Of a stretch of DNA of 64,000 nt, positions 26,274-34,616 are shown piece after piece. A model generated the notes under the pieces. The model ran no database searches and was not told the origin of the DNA. It saw only the letters and a list, made by a program, of their open reading frames with translations. The DNA comes from Mycolicibacter engbaekii (lineage in GTDB: Bacteria; Actinomycetota; Actinomycetes; Mycobacteriales; Mycobacteriaceae): the NCBI RefSeq assembly GCF_002101585.1, contig NZ_LQOT01000073.1:62001-126000 (forward strand), given 5' to 3'. The position numbers and the translations under genes are program-made. The stretch's first letter is position 1. Each line of letters begins with the position of its first letter.

Positions 26274-26648
26274 ATGACTGTCCCGCCGTGGCCTCCGGCC
26301 GGGCCGCACGGCGACTGGCCCCCGCCGGGCTACCCGCCGCCGTATCAGGGCCATCCCGACATGTGGGCGCCCTACGGGCGTTCGCCGGCGACCGGCCTGC
26401 CCTACTCGCCGAAGTCCAAAGTGACCGCGGCGTTGCTGCAGCTGCTCGGGTTCTTCGGCTTCCTGGGCTTCGGGCGGATGTACCTGGGCCAGACCGGCCT
26501 GGGTTTGGTGCAGCTGACGGTCGGGCTGCTGGCCACCGTCACCACCTACGGCCTCGGGATCATCGTGCCCTTCCTGTGGGGCGTCATCGACGCGGTCCTG
26601 ATGCTGAGCGGGCGGGTGCGCGACAGGCAAGGCCGGCCGCTGCGCTAG
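26274..26648 (+). CDS. TM2-domain membrane protein
   Basis: A 124-residue protein with a Pro/Gly/Tyr-rich cytoplasmic N-terminus (residues 1-45) and a TM2 domain: KVTAALLQLLGFFGFLGFGRMYLGQ, then two hydrophobic helices separated by TTYGLG and ending at DAVLMLSGRVRD. It sits between lgt and pyk where M. tuberculosis has small membrane proteins (Rv1615/Rv1616). Function unknown. A GCCAGA/TCTGGC repeat precedes the start. Confidence 0.82.
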   Translation: MTVPPWPPAGPHGDWPPPGYPPPYQGHPDMWAPYGRSPATGLPYSPKSKVTAALLQLLGFFGFLGFGRMYLGQTGLGLVQLTVGLLATVTTYGLGIIVPFLWGVIDAVLMLSGRVRDRQGRPLR

Positions 26649-26733
26649 CCCGGTTGAGTGCTCGCACCGCTGCGTCACACGGATTTTCGCTTTCTGCAAC
26701 CATTCCTGAGGAAGGCGCCTCAGTCTGTCCGAC

Positions 26734-26745
26734 TATGCTGGCGCC
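26734..26745 (+). promoter_or_regulatory. leaderless promoter of pyk
   Basis: TATGCT at 26734-26739 is followed by 6 nt and the GTG start of pyruvate kinase. The geometry predicts a transcript that starts at the initiation codon. Confidence 0.65.
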
Positions 26746-28164
26746 GTGAATAGACGCAGCAAGATCGTCTGCACTCTCGGCCCGGCGACCCACTCCGCGG
26801 AGATGGTCCGGGCTCTGGTCGACGCGGGCATGGACGTGGCCCGCCTGAACTTCAGCCACGGCGACCACAAAGACCACCAGGCTTCCTACGAGCGGGTGCG
26901 TGCCGCCTCGGATGCGACCGGGCGGGCCGTGGGGGTGCTCGCCGATCTGCAGGGGCCCAAGATCCGGTTGGGGCGTTTTGCCGACGGCCCCACCTACTGG
27001 GCGACCGGTGAGACGGTGCGCATCACCGTCGCCGACTGCCCCGGCGACCACGACCGGGTGTCCACCACCTACAAGAAGCTGGCTGTTGACGCCGCCCCGG
27101 GCGACCGCGTCCTGGTCGACGACGGCAAGGTCGGGCTGGTGGTGGAGAGCATCGACGGCGACGACGTGCTGTGCCGGGTCACCGACGGCGGTCCGGTCAG
27201 CAACCACAAGGGCATGTCGCTGCCGGGCATGAAGGTCTCCGCGCCGGCGCTGTCGGAGAAAGACATCGAAGACCTCGAGTTCGCGCTGCAGCTCGGTGTC
27301 GACATGGTGGCGTTGTCGTTCGTGCGCTCGCCGTCGGACGTCGAGCTGGTGCACGAGGTGATGGACCGGGTCGGCCGCCGGGTCCCGGTGATCGCCAAAC
27401 TGGAAAAGCCGGAAGCCATCGAGAACCTCGAGGCGGTGGTGCTGGCCTTCGACGCCATCATGGTGGCTCGCGGCGACCTCGGCGTGGAGCTGGCGCTCGA
27501 AGAGGTGCCCCTGGTGCAGAAGCGTGCCATCCAGGTGGCACGCGAGAACGCCCGGCCGGTGATCGTGGCCACCCAGATGCTGGAGTCGATGATCGAGAAC
27601 TTCCGGCCCACCCGGGCCGAAGCCTCCGACGTCGCCAACGCGGTGCTCGACGGCGCGGACGCGTTGATGCTCTCCGGCGAGACCGCGGTGGGCAAGCACG
27701 CCCTGGACGCCGTGCGGACCATGAGCCGGATCATCTGCGCAGTGGAACAGAACTCCACGGCGGTACCGCCGCTGACCCACATGCCGCGCACCAAGCGGGG
27801 CGTGATCTCCTTCGCGGCCCGCGAGATCGGCGAACGCCTGGACGCCAAGGCACTGGTGGCGTTCACCCAATCAGGCGACACGGTGCGCCGACTGGCCCGG
27901 TTGCACACCCCGCTGCCGCTGCTGGCGTTCACCGCCCTGCCCAAGATCCGCAGCCAGTTGGCGATGACGTGGGGGACCGAGACCTTCATCGTTCCGCAGG
28001 CACACACGACCGACGGCATGATCCGTCAGGTGGACAAGGCGCTGCTGGATCTGGGCCGCTACGAGCGCGGTGATCTGGTGGTCATCGTCGCGGGCGCTCC
28101 GCCGGGGACTGAGGGATCGACCAACATGATCCACGTGCACCGCATCGGGGAGGACGACGTCTAG
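26746..28164 (+). CDS. pykA: pyruvate kinase PykA
   Basis: Converts phosphoenolpyruvate and ADP to pyruvate and ATP. The 472-residue protein shows NRRSKIVCTLGPAT, RLNFSHG, the catalytic Lys in VIAKLEKPEAI, MVARGDLGVE and ATQMLESMI, and a complete C-terminal domain. The single GTG start is supported by the TATGCT box 6 nt upstream. The stop overlaps the thioesterase GTG, so the two genes are co-translated as in M. tuberculosis (Rv1617-Rv1618). Confidence 0.96.
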   Translation: MNRRSKIVCTLGPATHSAEMVRALVDAGMDVARLNFSHGDHKDHQASYERVRAASDATGRAVGVLADLQGPKIRLGRFADGPTYWATGETVRITVADCPGDHDRVSTTYKKLAVDAAPGDRVLVDDGKVGLVVESIDGDDVLCRVTDGGPVSNHKGMSLPGMKVSAPALSEKDIEDLEFALQLGVDMVALSFVRSPSDVELVHEVMDRVGRRVPVIAKLEKPEAIENLEAVVLAFDAIMVARGDLGVELALEEVPLVQKRAIQVARENARPVIVATQMLESMIENFRPTRAEASDVANAVLDGADALMLSGETAVGKHALDAVRTMSRIICAVEQNSTAVPPLTHMPRTKRGVISFAAREIGERLDAKALVAFTQSGDTVRRLARLHTPLPLLAFTALPKIRSQLAMTWGTETFIVPQAHTTDGMIRQVDKALLDLGRYERGDLVVIVAGAPPGTEGSTNMIHVHRIGEDDV

Positions 28165-29042
28165 TGCCGCCCGAGCCGAATACGGATCTCGAAGAACTCC
28201 TGGCGGTACTGGACCTCAAGCTTGGCGACGAGGACTGCTTCGTCGGATCGCATCCCAGCAAGACGCCGTTGCGGACCTTCGGTGGGCAGCTGATGGCCCA
28301 GTCAATGGTGGCGGCCAGCCGCACCGTGGCCGCGCACCTGCCGCCCGGCACGCTGTCGGTCCACTTCATCAACGGTGGCGACCCGGCCCGCGACATCGAG
28401 TTCCGGGTGCACCGGCTGCGCGACGAACGCCGGTTCGCCAATCGCCGGGTGGACGCTCTGCAGGGCGATACCCTGCTCGCCACCTCGATGGTCTCCTATC
28501 TGTCCGGGGGCAGCGGTCTGGAGCACAGTGTCGAGGCGCCGGCGGTCGCCGAGCCCGAAACACTGCCCCGGCTGGATGAATTGCTCGACGGTTATGAAGA
28601 GGTCGTGCCGGGCTTCGTCAACGCGCCGCACCCGATCGAGTGGCGCTACACCAACGACCCGGCTTGGGTGATGCGCGACAAGGGCGGTCGCCTTGCCCAC
28701 AACCGCGTCTGGGTCAAGGCGGACGGGCCGATCCCGGACGATCCGGTGCTACACACCGCGATGCTGGTCTACTCGTCGGACACCACGGTCCTGGATTCGA
28801 TCATCACCACCCACGGCCTGTCGTGGGGCTTCGATCGGATCTTTGCGGCCAGCGCCAACCACACCGTGTGGTTTCACCGGCCGATCCGGTTCGACGACTG
28901 GGTGCTCTACGCGACGTCGTCACCGGTGGCCGCCGATTCCCGCGGGCTGGGCTCCGGGCACTTCTTCGACCGCTCCGGGCAGCTGCTGGCCACCGTCACG
29001 CAGGAAGGCGTGCTGAAGTACTTCCCGAAGGTCAAGCGCTAG
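28164..29042 (+). CDS. tesB: acyl-CoA thioesterase II TesB
   Basis: A 292-residue double-hotdog thioesterase matching Rv1618 (TesB1). Hallmarks are FGGQLMAQSMVAASRTV, the LSVHFINGGDPARDIEFRV strand, SVHFI-type packing, and the late DTTVLDSIITTHG and ANHTVWFHRPIRFDDWVLY blocks. It hydrolyses medium to long acyl-CoA in the cytoplasm. GTG start overlaps the pyk stop. The following gene is convergent, only a couple of bases away. Confidence 0.93.
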   Translation: MPPEPNTDLEELLAVLDLKLGDEDCFVGSHPSKTPLRTFGGQLMAQSMVAASRTVAAHLPPGTLSVHFINGGDPARDIEFRVHRLRDERRFANRRVDALQGDTLLATSMVSYLSGGSGLEHSVEAPAVAEPETLPRLDELLDGYEEVVPGFVNAPHPIEWRYTNDPAWVMRDKGGRLAHNRVWVKADGPIPDDPVLHTAMLVYSSDTTVLDSIITTHGLSWGFDRIFAASANHTVWFHRPIRFDDWVLYATSSPVAADSRGLGSGHFFDRSGQLLATVTQEGVLKYFPKVKR

Positions 29043-29043
29043 G

Positions 29044-29607
29044 TTAGGCCGGCATCAGGCCGGTGTCCGATTCCTCCTGCACCATCGGGGCGTCGGCGCC
29101 GCTGCCGAAGGTGTTCTCGAAGTGCTCTTTGAACCGCTCGGTGCATTGCTGCTGGGCCTCGGCATCCGAACCGGCCTTCGTCATGCACGCCACGTAGTCG
29201 CCGCCGCCTGCGGTGCGCCAGATGCCGACGTAGATGAAGATGCAGCCGATCCCGGCGGCCACTGCCAAGGCGCCCAGCACGATCCCGGCGAGGGCGACGC
29301 CGCCGTTGTCGGCTTCGCCGCGCTTGGCCCGGCCCCGGCCGACGATGCCGAGTACCACCGCCACCAGGCCCAGGGCCACCCCGCCGATCACCGACAGCGC
29401 CGTCACGATGCCGGCGATCGCCACGATCAGGGCGGCGATACCTGCGCCGTTCCTGGGTGCCGGGGGCGCCCCGGGCGGGGGGTAGCCGGGGTACTGGCCG
29501 GGCGCCGGATACGGGTACGGGTAGCCCGGCGAGGGATAGCTATCGACGGCCGGCGGCCAGGACGGCTGAGACTCGGGCGACAGCGACGGCGTGCCGGACT
29601 CGGGCAT
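29044..29607 (-). CDS. DUF4190-type membrane protein
   Basis: A 187-residue protein with a 50-residue Pro/Tyr/Ser-rich N-terminus, two adjacent hydrophobic segments (about 55-85 and 100-128) joined by GRGRAKRGEADNGG, and a soluble C-terminus containing the pair of Cys in VACMTKAGSDAEAQQQC. This layout matches DUF4190 proteins common in actinobacteria. Function unknown; the outer domain could be disulfide-bonded. Confidence 0.78.
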   Translation of the reverse strand: MPESGTPSLSPESQPSWPPAVDSYPSPGYPYPYPAPGQYPGYPPPGAPPAPRNGAGIAALIVAIAGIVTALSVIGGVALGLVAVVLGIVGRGRAKRGEADNGGVALAGIVLGALAVAAGIGCIFIYVGIWRTAGGGDYVACMTKAGSDAEAQQQCTERFKEHFENTFGSGADAPMVQEESDTGLMPA

Positions 29608-29711
29608 TGAGCGGACTCCACATCAGAGCATCAGGCAGGTGTGACAACGGATCAGGTCTCAGGGTACCCGCGACGGCGCCCGGGCGGCGGTCGCGGACGG
29701 TCGGCCGCCGA

Positions 29712-30302
29712 TTACCCGACCGAGAAGGTGGTGGCGAGTTCGCGAGATGCGCTGCGAATCTTGAAGCCGGTGATGATCTCGGTGATGCCGATGACGATCA
29801 GCCAGCTGCCGACGACCACCGCCAGCACCCACAACGAGGCGAACGGCGACGCCAACGTCACCAGACCGGCCAGCAGGCTGACCACGCCCATGAAGATCTG
29901 CCAGCCGCGGCCGGGCAGCGCCGGGTCGCTGATGGCCGCCACCACCGTCGCCACTCCGCGGAAGATGAACCCGACCGCGATCCAGATGGCCAGCAGCAGC
30001 ACCGCCAGCGCCTCTTCGTCAGAGTTGAAATGCCGGAAGCACAGGACGGCCAGAATCACCGACGCGGTGCCGCTGAGAAACAGCAACACCCTTCCGCCTG
30101 CCGACATGATGGGAAGGCTGAAAGCGAAGATCAGTTGCGCAACCCCGGTGACCACCAGGTACACACCGAACAGCACGGCAGCAACCAGAATGGACCGGCC
30201 AGGCCAGACCAAGACCAGCACGCCCAGAATAAGGGCCAATACACCAGAGACCAGCGTCGACTTCCACAAGTTCGGCAGCAGGCTCGGAACCGACGTTTCC
30301 AT
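29712..30302 (-). CDS. HdeD/DUF308-family membrane protein (perhaps Rv1624c)
   Basis: A 196-residue protein with six predicted transmembrane helices in three similar pairs (for example SGVLALILGVLVLVWPGRS and GVVSLLAGLVTLASPF), the repeat pattern of the HdeD family. Length and position next to the adenylate cyclase suggest the homologue of Rv1624c. In enterobacteria HdeD aids acid resistance; a similar role here is not shown by the sequence. Confidence 0.82.
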   Translation of the reverse strand: METSVPSLLPNLWKSTLVSGVLALILGVLVLVWPGRSILVAAVLFGVYLVVTGVAQLIFAFSLPIMSAGGRVLLFLSGTASVILAVLCFRHFNSDEEALAVLLLAIWIAVGFIFRGVATVVAAISDPALPGRGWQIFMGVVSLLAGLVTLASPFASLWVLAVVVGSWLIVIGITEIITGFKIRSASRELATTFSVG

Positions 30303-30359
30303 ATCCGAAGTCTGGCACAGTTAGGGCGTTCTGGCCGGGGTATCGCACCGCCCGAGCGC

Positions 30360-31604
30360 TCAGGACGCCGGCGTGGTTTCCCGGGCGTAAATCTCGGCCA
30401 GGAACTGCTCGACGGCGATCGCCGTGTGACCGGCCCGCGGCGAACCGAAAATGTCGAAGGCGTGCTCTGCCCGAGGCAGCTCGGCATACACCACCGGGTT
30501 CGCGCTGACCTCGCGCAGCCGGGCGGCGAAAGCGCGGCCCTGCTCCACCGGCACCAGCGAATCGTTGCGCCCGTGCAGGAGGAAGAACGGCGGCGCCTCG
30601 GCAGAGATGTAGGTCATCGGGGAGGCGTCGCGATAGGTGTCGGGGAAACGCCGCCAGCTCTGCTTGAACACGTAGGCACCGACCGTCGGAGTCAACAGCG
30701 GGTGCAGCCCGGTCTCGCCGGTGAAGTCGTAGACCCCGTAGAACGGGACCGCCGCACGCACGCTGGTGTCGGCGTCGGCGAAGCCCGGCTGAAACCGCGG
30801 GTCGTTGGGAGTCAGTGCGGTCAGGGCACACAGGTGACCGCCTGCCGAGCCGCCGGTCAGCGCGATCCAGTCCGGGTCGCCGCCGTAGTCGGCGATGTTC
30901 GCCTTGGTCCAGGCCAGCGCCCGCTTGACATCGACGATGTGGTCGGGCCAGGTGGAGCGCGGACTCAACCGGTAGTTGATCGACACGCACACCCAGCCCC
31001 GCTCCACCAGGTGTGCCATCAGCGGATGTGCTTGGCCGCGTTTGCTTCCCACCATCCATGCGCCCCCGTGCACCTGCACCAGGACCGGCGCGCGACCGTC
31101 GCGGGGCAGGTCGCGGTGCCGCCACACATCCAGGGTGTTACGACCGCCGAATTCGCCGTAGGGGATGTCGGAGTCGGTGGCGTAATCGCGATAAACCCGC
31201 ATCATCCGCACCACGCCGGGCGCCTTGGCGATCTCGCCGTCGGGACCCGGCCGCTGCCACAGGTCCCGGCTGTCGGTACGCCGCCGGGTCCCGAGCCCGG
31301 CGTCCAGCGCCGCGGTCAGGGGCTTATCGGCGGTGCGCCCGGCATGGTGCAGCCCCAGCAGGCCCAGCCAGGACAATGCCGAGAGCAGCCAGCCGGCCCG
31401 CCGGGCCTGCGGCGACAGCCACCGCGACAGCGCCGCCAGCACCGCGGACTGACCGGCGATGAGTTGCAGGGGCAGCTCCGAGGTGATCAGCCCGAAGCCG
31501 AACGCGTACAACGAGGGATAGCCACGCCGGGTCAGCGGACGGTAACCGTTGACGGTGTTGGCCAGACCGGCCAGCGAGCCGAGCACGGCCAAAAGCCTTG
31601 TCAT
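30360..31604 (-). CDS. membrane-anchored alpha/beta hydrolase (LipO-type esterase)
   Basis: A 414-residue esterase. The first 90 residues contain hydrophobic segments (LAVLGSLAGLANTVNG and a Leu-rich stretch after PQARRAG) that probably anchor it. The catalytic domain has VQVHGGAWMVGSKRGQ, the nucleophile TGGSAGGHLCAL, acid in HGRNDSLVP and the late His in EHAFDIFGS. The arrangement resembles mycobacterial LipO. ATG 31604 is chosen because GAGGAG lies just upstream; an in-frame upstream start at 31640 has none. Substrate unknown. Confidence 0.85.
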   Translation of the reverse strand: MTRLLAVLGSLAGLANTVNGYRPLTRRGYPSLYAFGFGLITSELPLQLIAGQSAVLAALSRWLSPQARRAGWLLSALSWLGLLGLHHAGRTADKPLTAALDAGLGTRRRTDSRDLWQRPGPDGEIAKAPGVVRMMRVYRDYATDSDIPYGEFGGRNTLDVWRHRDLPRDGRAPVLVQVHGGAWMVGSKRGQAHPLMAHLVERGWVCVSINYRLSPRSTWPDHIVDVKRALAWTKANIADYGGDPDWIALTGGSAGGHLCALTALTPNDPRFQPGFADADTSVRAAVPFYGVYDFTGETGLHPLLTPTVGAYVFKQSWRRFPDTYRDASPMTYISAEAPPFFLLHGRNDSLVPVEQGRAFAARLREVSANPVVYAELPRAEHAFDIFGSPRAGHTAIAVEQFLAEIYARETTPAS

Positions 31605-31667
31605 TGCGCTCCTCAGTTGTGGGACGACCTGATCCGGCACCCTACCGAAACCGATCGAACCGCCGGC

Positions 31668-32978
31668 TCAGCGTGCCGGTGTCACCGACAGGGAGCGGCC
31701 GGCCGGACCGTGCGCGGCGCGGGGGAGGACGCCGACCAGAAACCATGTCCGCATCACTCCCTTGCCTTTGACGTCCACGTCGCCGCGCTCCTCGAGCACG
31801 AAGACGTCGCTCAGGCGATCTTTGACCTCTTGGGGCACCTGGATGCGGTTGGGCACACCGGTCGACTCCATCCGCGAGGCCAGGTTCACCGCGTCGCCCC
31901 AGACGTCGTAGAAGAACCGGCGGTTGCCCACCACACCGGCCACCACCGGTCCGGTGGCCAGCCCGATCCGCAGCGATACCGGGCGGCCCAGCGGGTCGCG
32001 CAGGTCGGCGATGATGGCGGCGATGTCGAGGGCCAGCCGAGCCAGCGCATGCAGGTGGTCCGGTCGCGGATCGGGAACCCCGCTGACCACCATGTAGGAG
32101 TCGCCGCTGGTCTTGATCTTCTCGAGGCCATGCTGGTCGACCAGGCGGTCCAGGCCGCTGTAAAGCTCGTTGAGGAAGCCGACCAGCTGGCCCGGGTCGG
32201 TCTGGCTGGCCCGCCGGGTGAAGTCGGCGATGTCGGCGAACAGTACCGAGGCGTCCGGGTAGCTGTCGGCGATGACGTCGACCGCCGGATTTTTGAGCCG
32301 GTCGGCGACAGCCGTGGGCAAGATGTTGGCCAGCAGGGCTTCGGAACGCTCGTATTCGGCTTCCATCGCCGCTTCGGCGCGGGCGATCTCGCGCAGCGCG
32401 AACCAGACGGTGGCAACCACCATGAAGCACGCCGAGACGACCACCATGACGTAGGACAGATTGTGCAGCCAGGCCGGCTGTTGCAGCTTGTCGGCGGGCA
32501 CCAGGAAGTGCAGGGCGATGGTCAGCGACGCCCCGACCCCGGCCACCGCGGCCGCCAGCTTGATCCGGTCCACGCCGAGGATGAGCACGCTGATCGATGC
32601 GGCGGCCAGGAAATAGAACTGGATGCCCGAGCCGGTGCCCACCACCCAGCAGACCACGGCGGTCGTCAGGTAGGCGATCCCGACGAAGGTCAGGGGCGCG
32701 ATGAGCTCGCCGAAGCGGTACAGCAGCGGGGTCAGGGCCAGGGCGGTCGCGGCCACCAGGTTGATCAGCGCGATCCCCCAGTGGCCGGGCGCGGCCCAGA
32801 GCTCCAGCAGGCCCCAGCCGGCACTGATCATCGCGGCCATCCCGGCGGACAGCTTCAGGATGCGCAGCCGCTGCGACAGCCGCCCCGCGTAATGCCGGGT
32901 ACGGGCCGGCACGCAGTGGGTACGGCGGTAGGGCGTCTGCGCCTCGGCGGGCACCGCGAGGAACCGCTTGACGGACAC
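31668..32978 (-). CDS. cya: class III membrane adenylate cyclase Cya (Rv1625c-like)
   Basis: A 436-residue mammalian-type adenylate cyclase. Residues about 45-200 form a six-helix membrane domain, and the catalytic domain begins at ERSEALLANILPTAVADRLK. Metal-binding Asp residues are in VLFADIADFT and SGDSYMVVSG; the substrate-specifying Lys in EKIKTSGDSY and Asp in FFYDVWGDAVN are present, along with the transition-state Asn/Arg (VNLASRME). It should act as a homodimer making cAMP. GTG start lies 7 nt after a minus-strand TAGGCT box. Confidence 0.95.
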   Translation of the reverse strand: MSVKRFLAVPAEAQTPYRRTHCVPARTRHYAGRLSQRLRILKLSAGMAAMISAGWGLLELWAAPGHWGIALINLVAATALALTPLLYRFGELIAPLTFVGIAYLTTAVVCWVVGTGSGIQFYFLAAASISVLILGVDRIKLAAAVAGVGASLTIALHFLVPADKLQQPAWLHNLSYVMVVVSACFMVVATVWFALREIARAEAAMEAEYERSEALLANILPTAVADRLKNPAVDVIADSYPDASVLFADIADFTRRASQTDPGQLVGFLNELYSGLDRLVDQHGLEKIKTSGDSYMVVSGVPDPRPDHLHALARLALDIAAIIADLRDPLGRPVSLRIGLATGPVVAGVVGNRRFFYDVWGDAVNLASRMESTGVPNRIQVPQEVKDRLSDVFVLEERGDVDVKGKGVMRTWFLVGVLPRAAHGPAGRSLSVTPAR

Positions 32979-33055
32979 GAGTTCCAGCCTAATCGGGCCA
33001 ACCGCCCAGTTGGCGGTTTCGCCTGGTCGCAGGCCTGCCTCTAGGGTCAGCGTTC
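32979..33055. promoter_or_regulatory. divergent leaderless promoters for cya and the YnfA-like gene
   Basis: On the minus strand TAGGCT (32986-32991) ends 7 nt before the cya GTG. On the plus strand TAGGGT (33042-33047) ends 8 nt before the ATG at 33056. Both imply leaderless transcripts. Confidence 0.55.
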
Positions 33056-33382
33056 ATGGTGTTGCGTTCCGTCGCGCTGTTCGTCTTAGCCGCCGTCGCC
33101 GAGATCGGCGGCGCCTGGCTGGTGTGGCAGGGGGTGCGGGAACAGCGCGGTCTGCTGTGGGCCGGCGCCGGGGTGATCGCCCTGGGTCTGTACGGCTTCG
33201 TCGCGACGTTGCAGCCCGACGCGCAGTTCGGCCGGATCCTGGCCGCCTACGGCGGAGTGTTCATCGCGGGATCACTTGTGTGGGGCATGGCGTTCGACGG
33301 GTTCCGGCCCGATCGCGCCGACGTCGCCGGTGCGCTGATCTGTCTGATCGGGGTAGCCGTGATCATGTACTCACCCCGCTGA
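33056..33382 (+). CDS. YnfA/UPF0060-family membrane protein
   Basis: A 108-residue four-helix membrane protein. Family marks are LFVLAAVAEIGGAWLVWQGVRE (helix 1 with the conserved AEI-G-W), GRILAAYGGVFIAGSL and DVAGALICLIGVAVIMY. It matches Rv2639c-type proteins and is distantly related to small multidrug-resistance pumps. A transport role is possible but unproved. Confidence 0.88.
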   Translation: MVLRSVALFVLAAVAEIGGAWLVWQGVREQRGLLWAGAGVIALGLYGFVATLQPDAQFGRILAAYGGVFIAGSLVWGMAFDGFRPDRADVAGALICLIGVAVIMYSPR

Positions 33383-33385
33383 GGT

Positions 33386-33952
33386 TCAGCCGACGGCTTC
33401 GATCCCGGACGGCGAGATCGTGAAGCCGCGTTCGGAGGGGCTGACGGTGCAGGTCACCCCCTCGGCTTCCGACCGGCAGCTGAACGGCCCGGCCTCCGCG
33501 CTCTGCCCGAAGCGCAGTATCGGTTGGTCGAACGGGGGATCGGACAAACAGTCGACGCTGTCGCGGCAGATCGACAACTCCCCATCGGTGTTCATCGATA
33601 CGTGCTGTGCGGGCTGCACCGACATGCAATATGCCGAATCGGGCAGATCCGCCCGCCGGTAATCGATTTCGCAGTTGATTCCGGCGGGTGTTCCGAAGAA
33701 TGGCACAAAGGGCAGATGGCACGATTCGCAGTCGTCGTCTCCCGGCCCATCGGAATCGACCTGCAGGGGAGCGCTGGGCAACAGGTTGCCACCCACGCCG
33801 CCGTCGCGGCCCGACACCGGGTCATCGACGTAGACGCGCGCTTTTGCCGGGGTCTGGTCGGTGTGCCCGTGATCGTGCATGGAGGCCCCGAAGACGACGC
33901 CGACTGCCACGCCCAGCAGCGCGATCAGAACACCCACCAATGACGTCCTCAA
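33386..33952 (-). CDS. secreted or membrane-anchored mycobacterial protein, function unknown
   Basis: A 188-residue protein starting at TTG 33952 with GAGGAGG 5 nt upstream. The N-terminus (LVGVLIALLGVAVGVVFGA) is a signal peptide or anchor without a lipobox Cys. The outer part has a Cys pair in DDDCESCHLPF and several further Cys, ending FSCRSEAEGVTCTVSPSERGFTIS, a C-terminal style shared by many small secreted mycobacterial proteins. Not otherwise recognised. GTG codons just downstream are alternative starts. Confidence 0.68.
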   Translation of the reverse strand: MRTSLVGVLIALLGVAVGVVFGASMHDHGHTDQTPAKARVYVDDPVSGRDGGVGGNLLPSAPLQVDSDGPGDDDCESCHLPFVPFFGTPAGINCEIDYRRADLPDSAYCMSVQPAQHVSMNTDGELSICRDSVDCLSDPPFDQPILRFGQSAEAGPFSCRSEAEGVTCTVSPSERGFTISPSGIEAVG

Positions 33953-34140
33953 TGGCCCTCCTCGGTTGCCCCGATCGCGGCGTCTTTCGAATACTAAATT
34001 CAGCGATACCGATGGGTGCCGACAATGGCGAACCGACTGGTGTTGATGAGCGCGACGCGCGGCGTGAGTCAATCCGGCAGGCCGGGGGATTGCTTCACCG
34101 GTGACGTCATGTTCGGGCTCGACGGCGCGGGCCACACACG

Positions 34141-34311
34141 TCAGAATTTCCTCTTCGTAATCACCCGGGCACCAGGTAGAGTCGAGTCTGCGGGACGTCC
34201 CCCCGTACCACGGGGGATTGGCGTCCCGCATTTCTCTTCGGGTAGCTCGATCTTGGTCAGAACTTTGGCACCGGGGCACTCGTCGCCTGTCCAGTAGGAA
34301 TAGGCGGTCAT
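34141..34311 (-). CDS. possible 56-residue small protein
   Basis: An ATG at 34311 is preceded by TGGAGG 4 nt away and opens a frame of 56 codons. The product starts MTAYSYWTGDECPGAKVLTK and has Cys12 and Cys28. It matches no family I know. The frame covers the strong hairpin at 34189-34230, so it may be only the complement of an RNA gene. Confidence 0.3.
   Translation of the reverse strand: MTAYSYWTGDECPGAKVLTKIELPEEKCGTPIPRGTGGRPADSTLPGARVITKRKF
34189..34230. other. strong two-tier hairpin, candidate structured RNA
   Basis: Outer stem TGCGGGACG/CGTCCCGCA (9 bp, perfect), inner stem TCCCCC/GGGGGA (6 bp) with loop CGTACCAC and a TTGG bulge. On the plus strand it is followed by TTTCTCTT, and a TAGAGT box (34177-34182) sits 6 nt before it. 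The run of six C recalls C-rich-loop sRNAs of actinobacteria, but the match is not established. Confidence 0.45.
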
Positions 34312-34460
34312 GCCGCCTCCACATCAGCACGTCGCCGATGTCGTCGGCGGTGTTGTGTCGGCTTCGAAGAGGGCTCACCCCTGATGCAGCAAGGGATGAG
34401 ATTGGTGCCAAAAAAGCCTGTCGATAAGCCCGTGAACTGCAGGAATGCCGGTGGTGTTGA

Positions 34461-34537
34461 TGGTGCCCTCGGTGAGATTCGAACTCACACTGCACGGGTT
34501 TTGAATCCGTTTCCTCTGCCAGTTGGGATACGAGGGC
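34461..34537 (-). tRNA. tRNA-Leu (anticodon CAA)
   Basis: The minus strand folds as a tRNA: acceptor GCCCTCG/CGAGGGC, T arm GTGAG-TTCGAAT-CTCAC, anticodon loop TTCAAAA with CAA, and an encoded CCA end. Length is 77 nt with a 5-nt variable loop, whereas tRNA-Leu normally has a long variable arm. One A-C pair at the base of the anticodon loop and one D-stem mismatch are seen. Leu is assigned from the anticodon. Confidence 0.88.
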
Positions 34538-34616
34538 CAGCGCCGTTGCGCGGATTCCCACCTTAGACGATGCCCCGCCCGCTTGCCCCCACCGGCAGCC
34601 ACGACAGAATAGGGGC

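Larger units (their letters stand above)
33953..34460. other. 508-nt stretch without a confident gene
   Basis: Between the secreted protein and the tRNA there is no ORF with convincing family features. It holds a strong long hairpin (34189-34230), two small hairpins (GGCGG-TCATG-CCGCC at about 34303-34317 and CGCCGA-TGTCG-TCGGCG near 34331-34347), and one short minus-strand ORF with a ribosome binding site. A plus-strand TAGAGT at 34177-34182 could start an RNA at the long hairpin. Confidence 0.6.

Noticed and set aside
29457..33044. A 1195-codon open frame on the plus strand
   Set aside because: It runs antisense across four well-supported minus-strand genes (DUF4190, HdeD-like, esterase, cya), and its composition is typical of the complement of GC-rich codons. 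No domain is recognisable.
34189..34230. Identification of the hairpin as the 6C small RNA
   Set aside because: Only one C-rich strand is present and most of its C residues are paired; the second C-rich loop of that family was not found. Kept only as an unnamed structured element.
34461..34537. tRNA gene as a phage or island attachment site
   Set aside because: No integrase, no direct repeat of the tRNA 3' end and no island-like gene content on either side.
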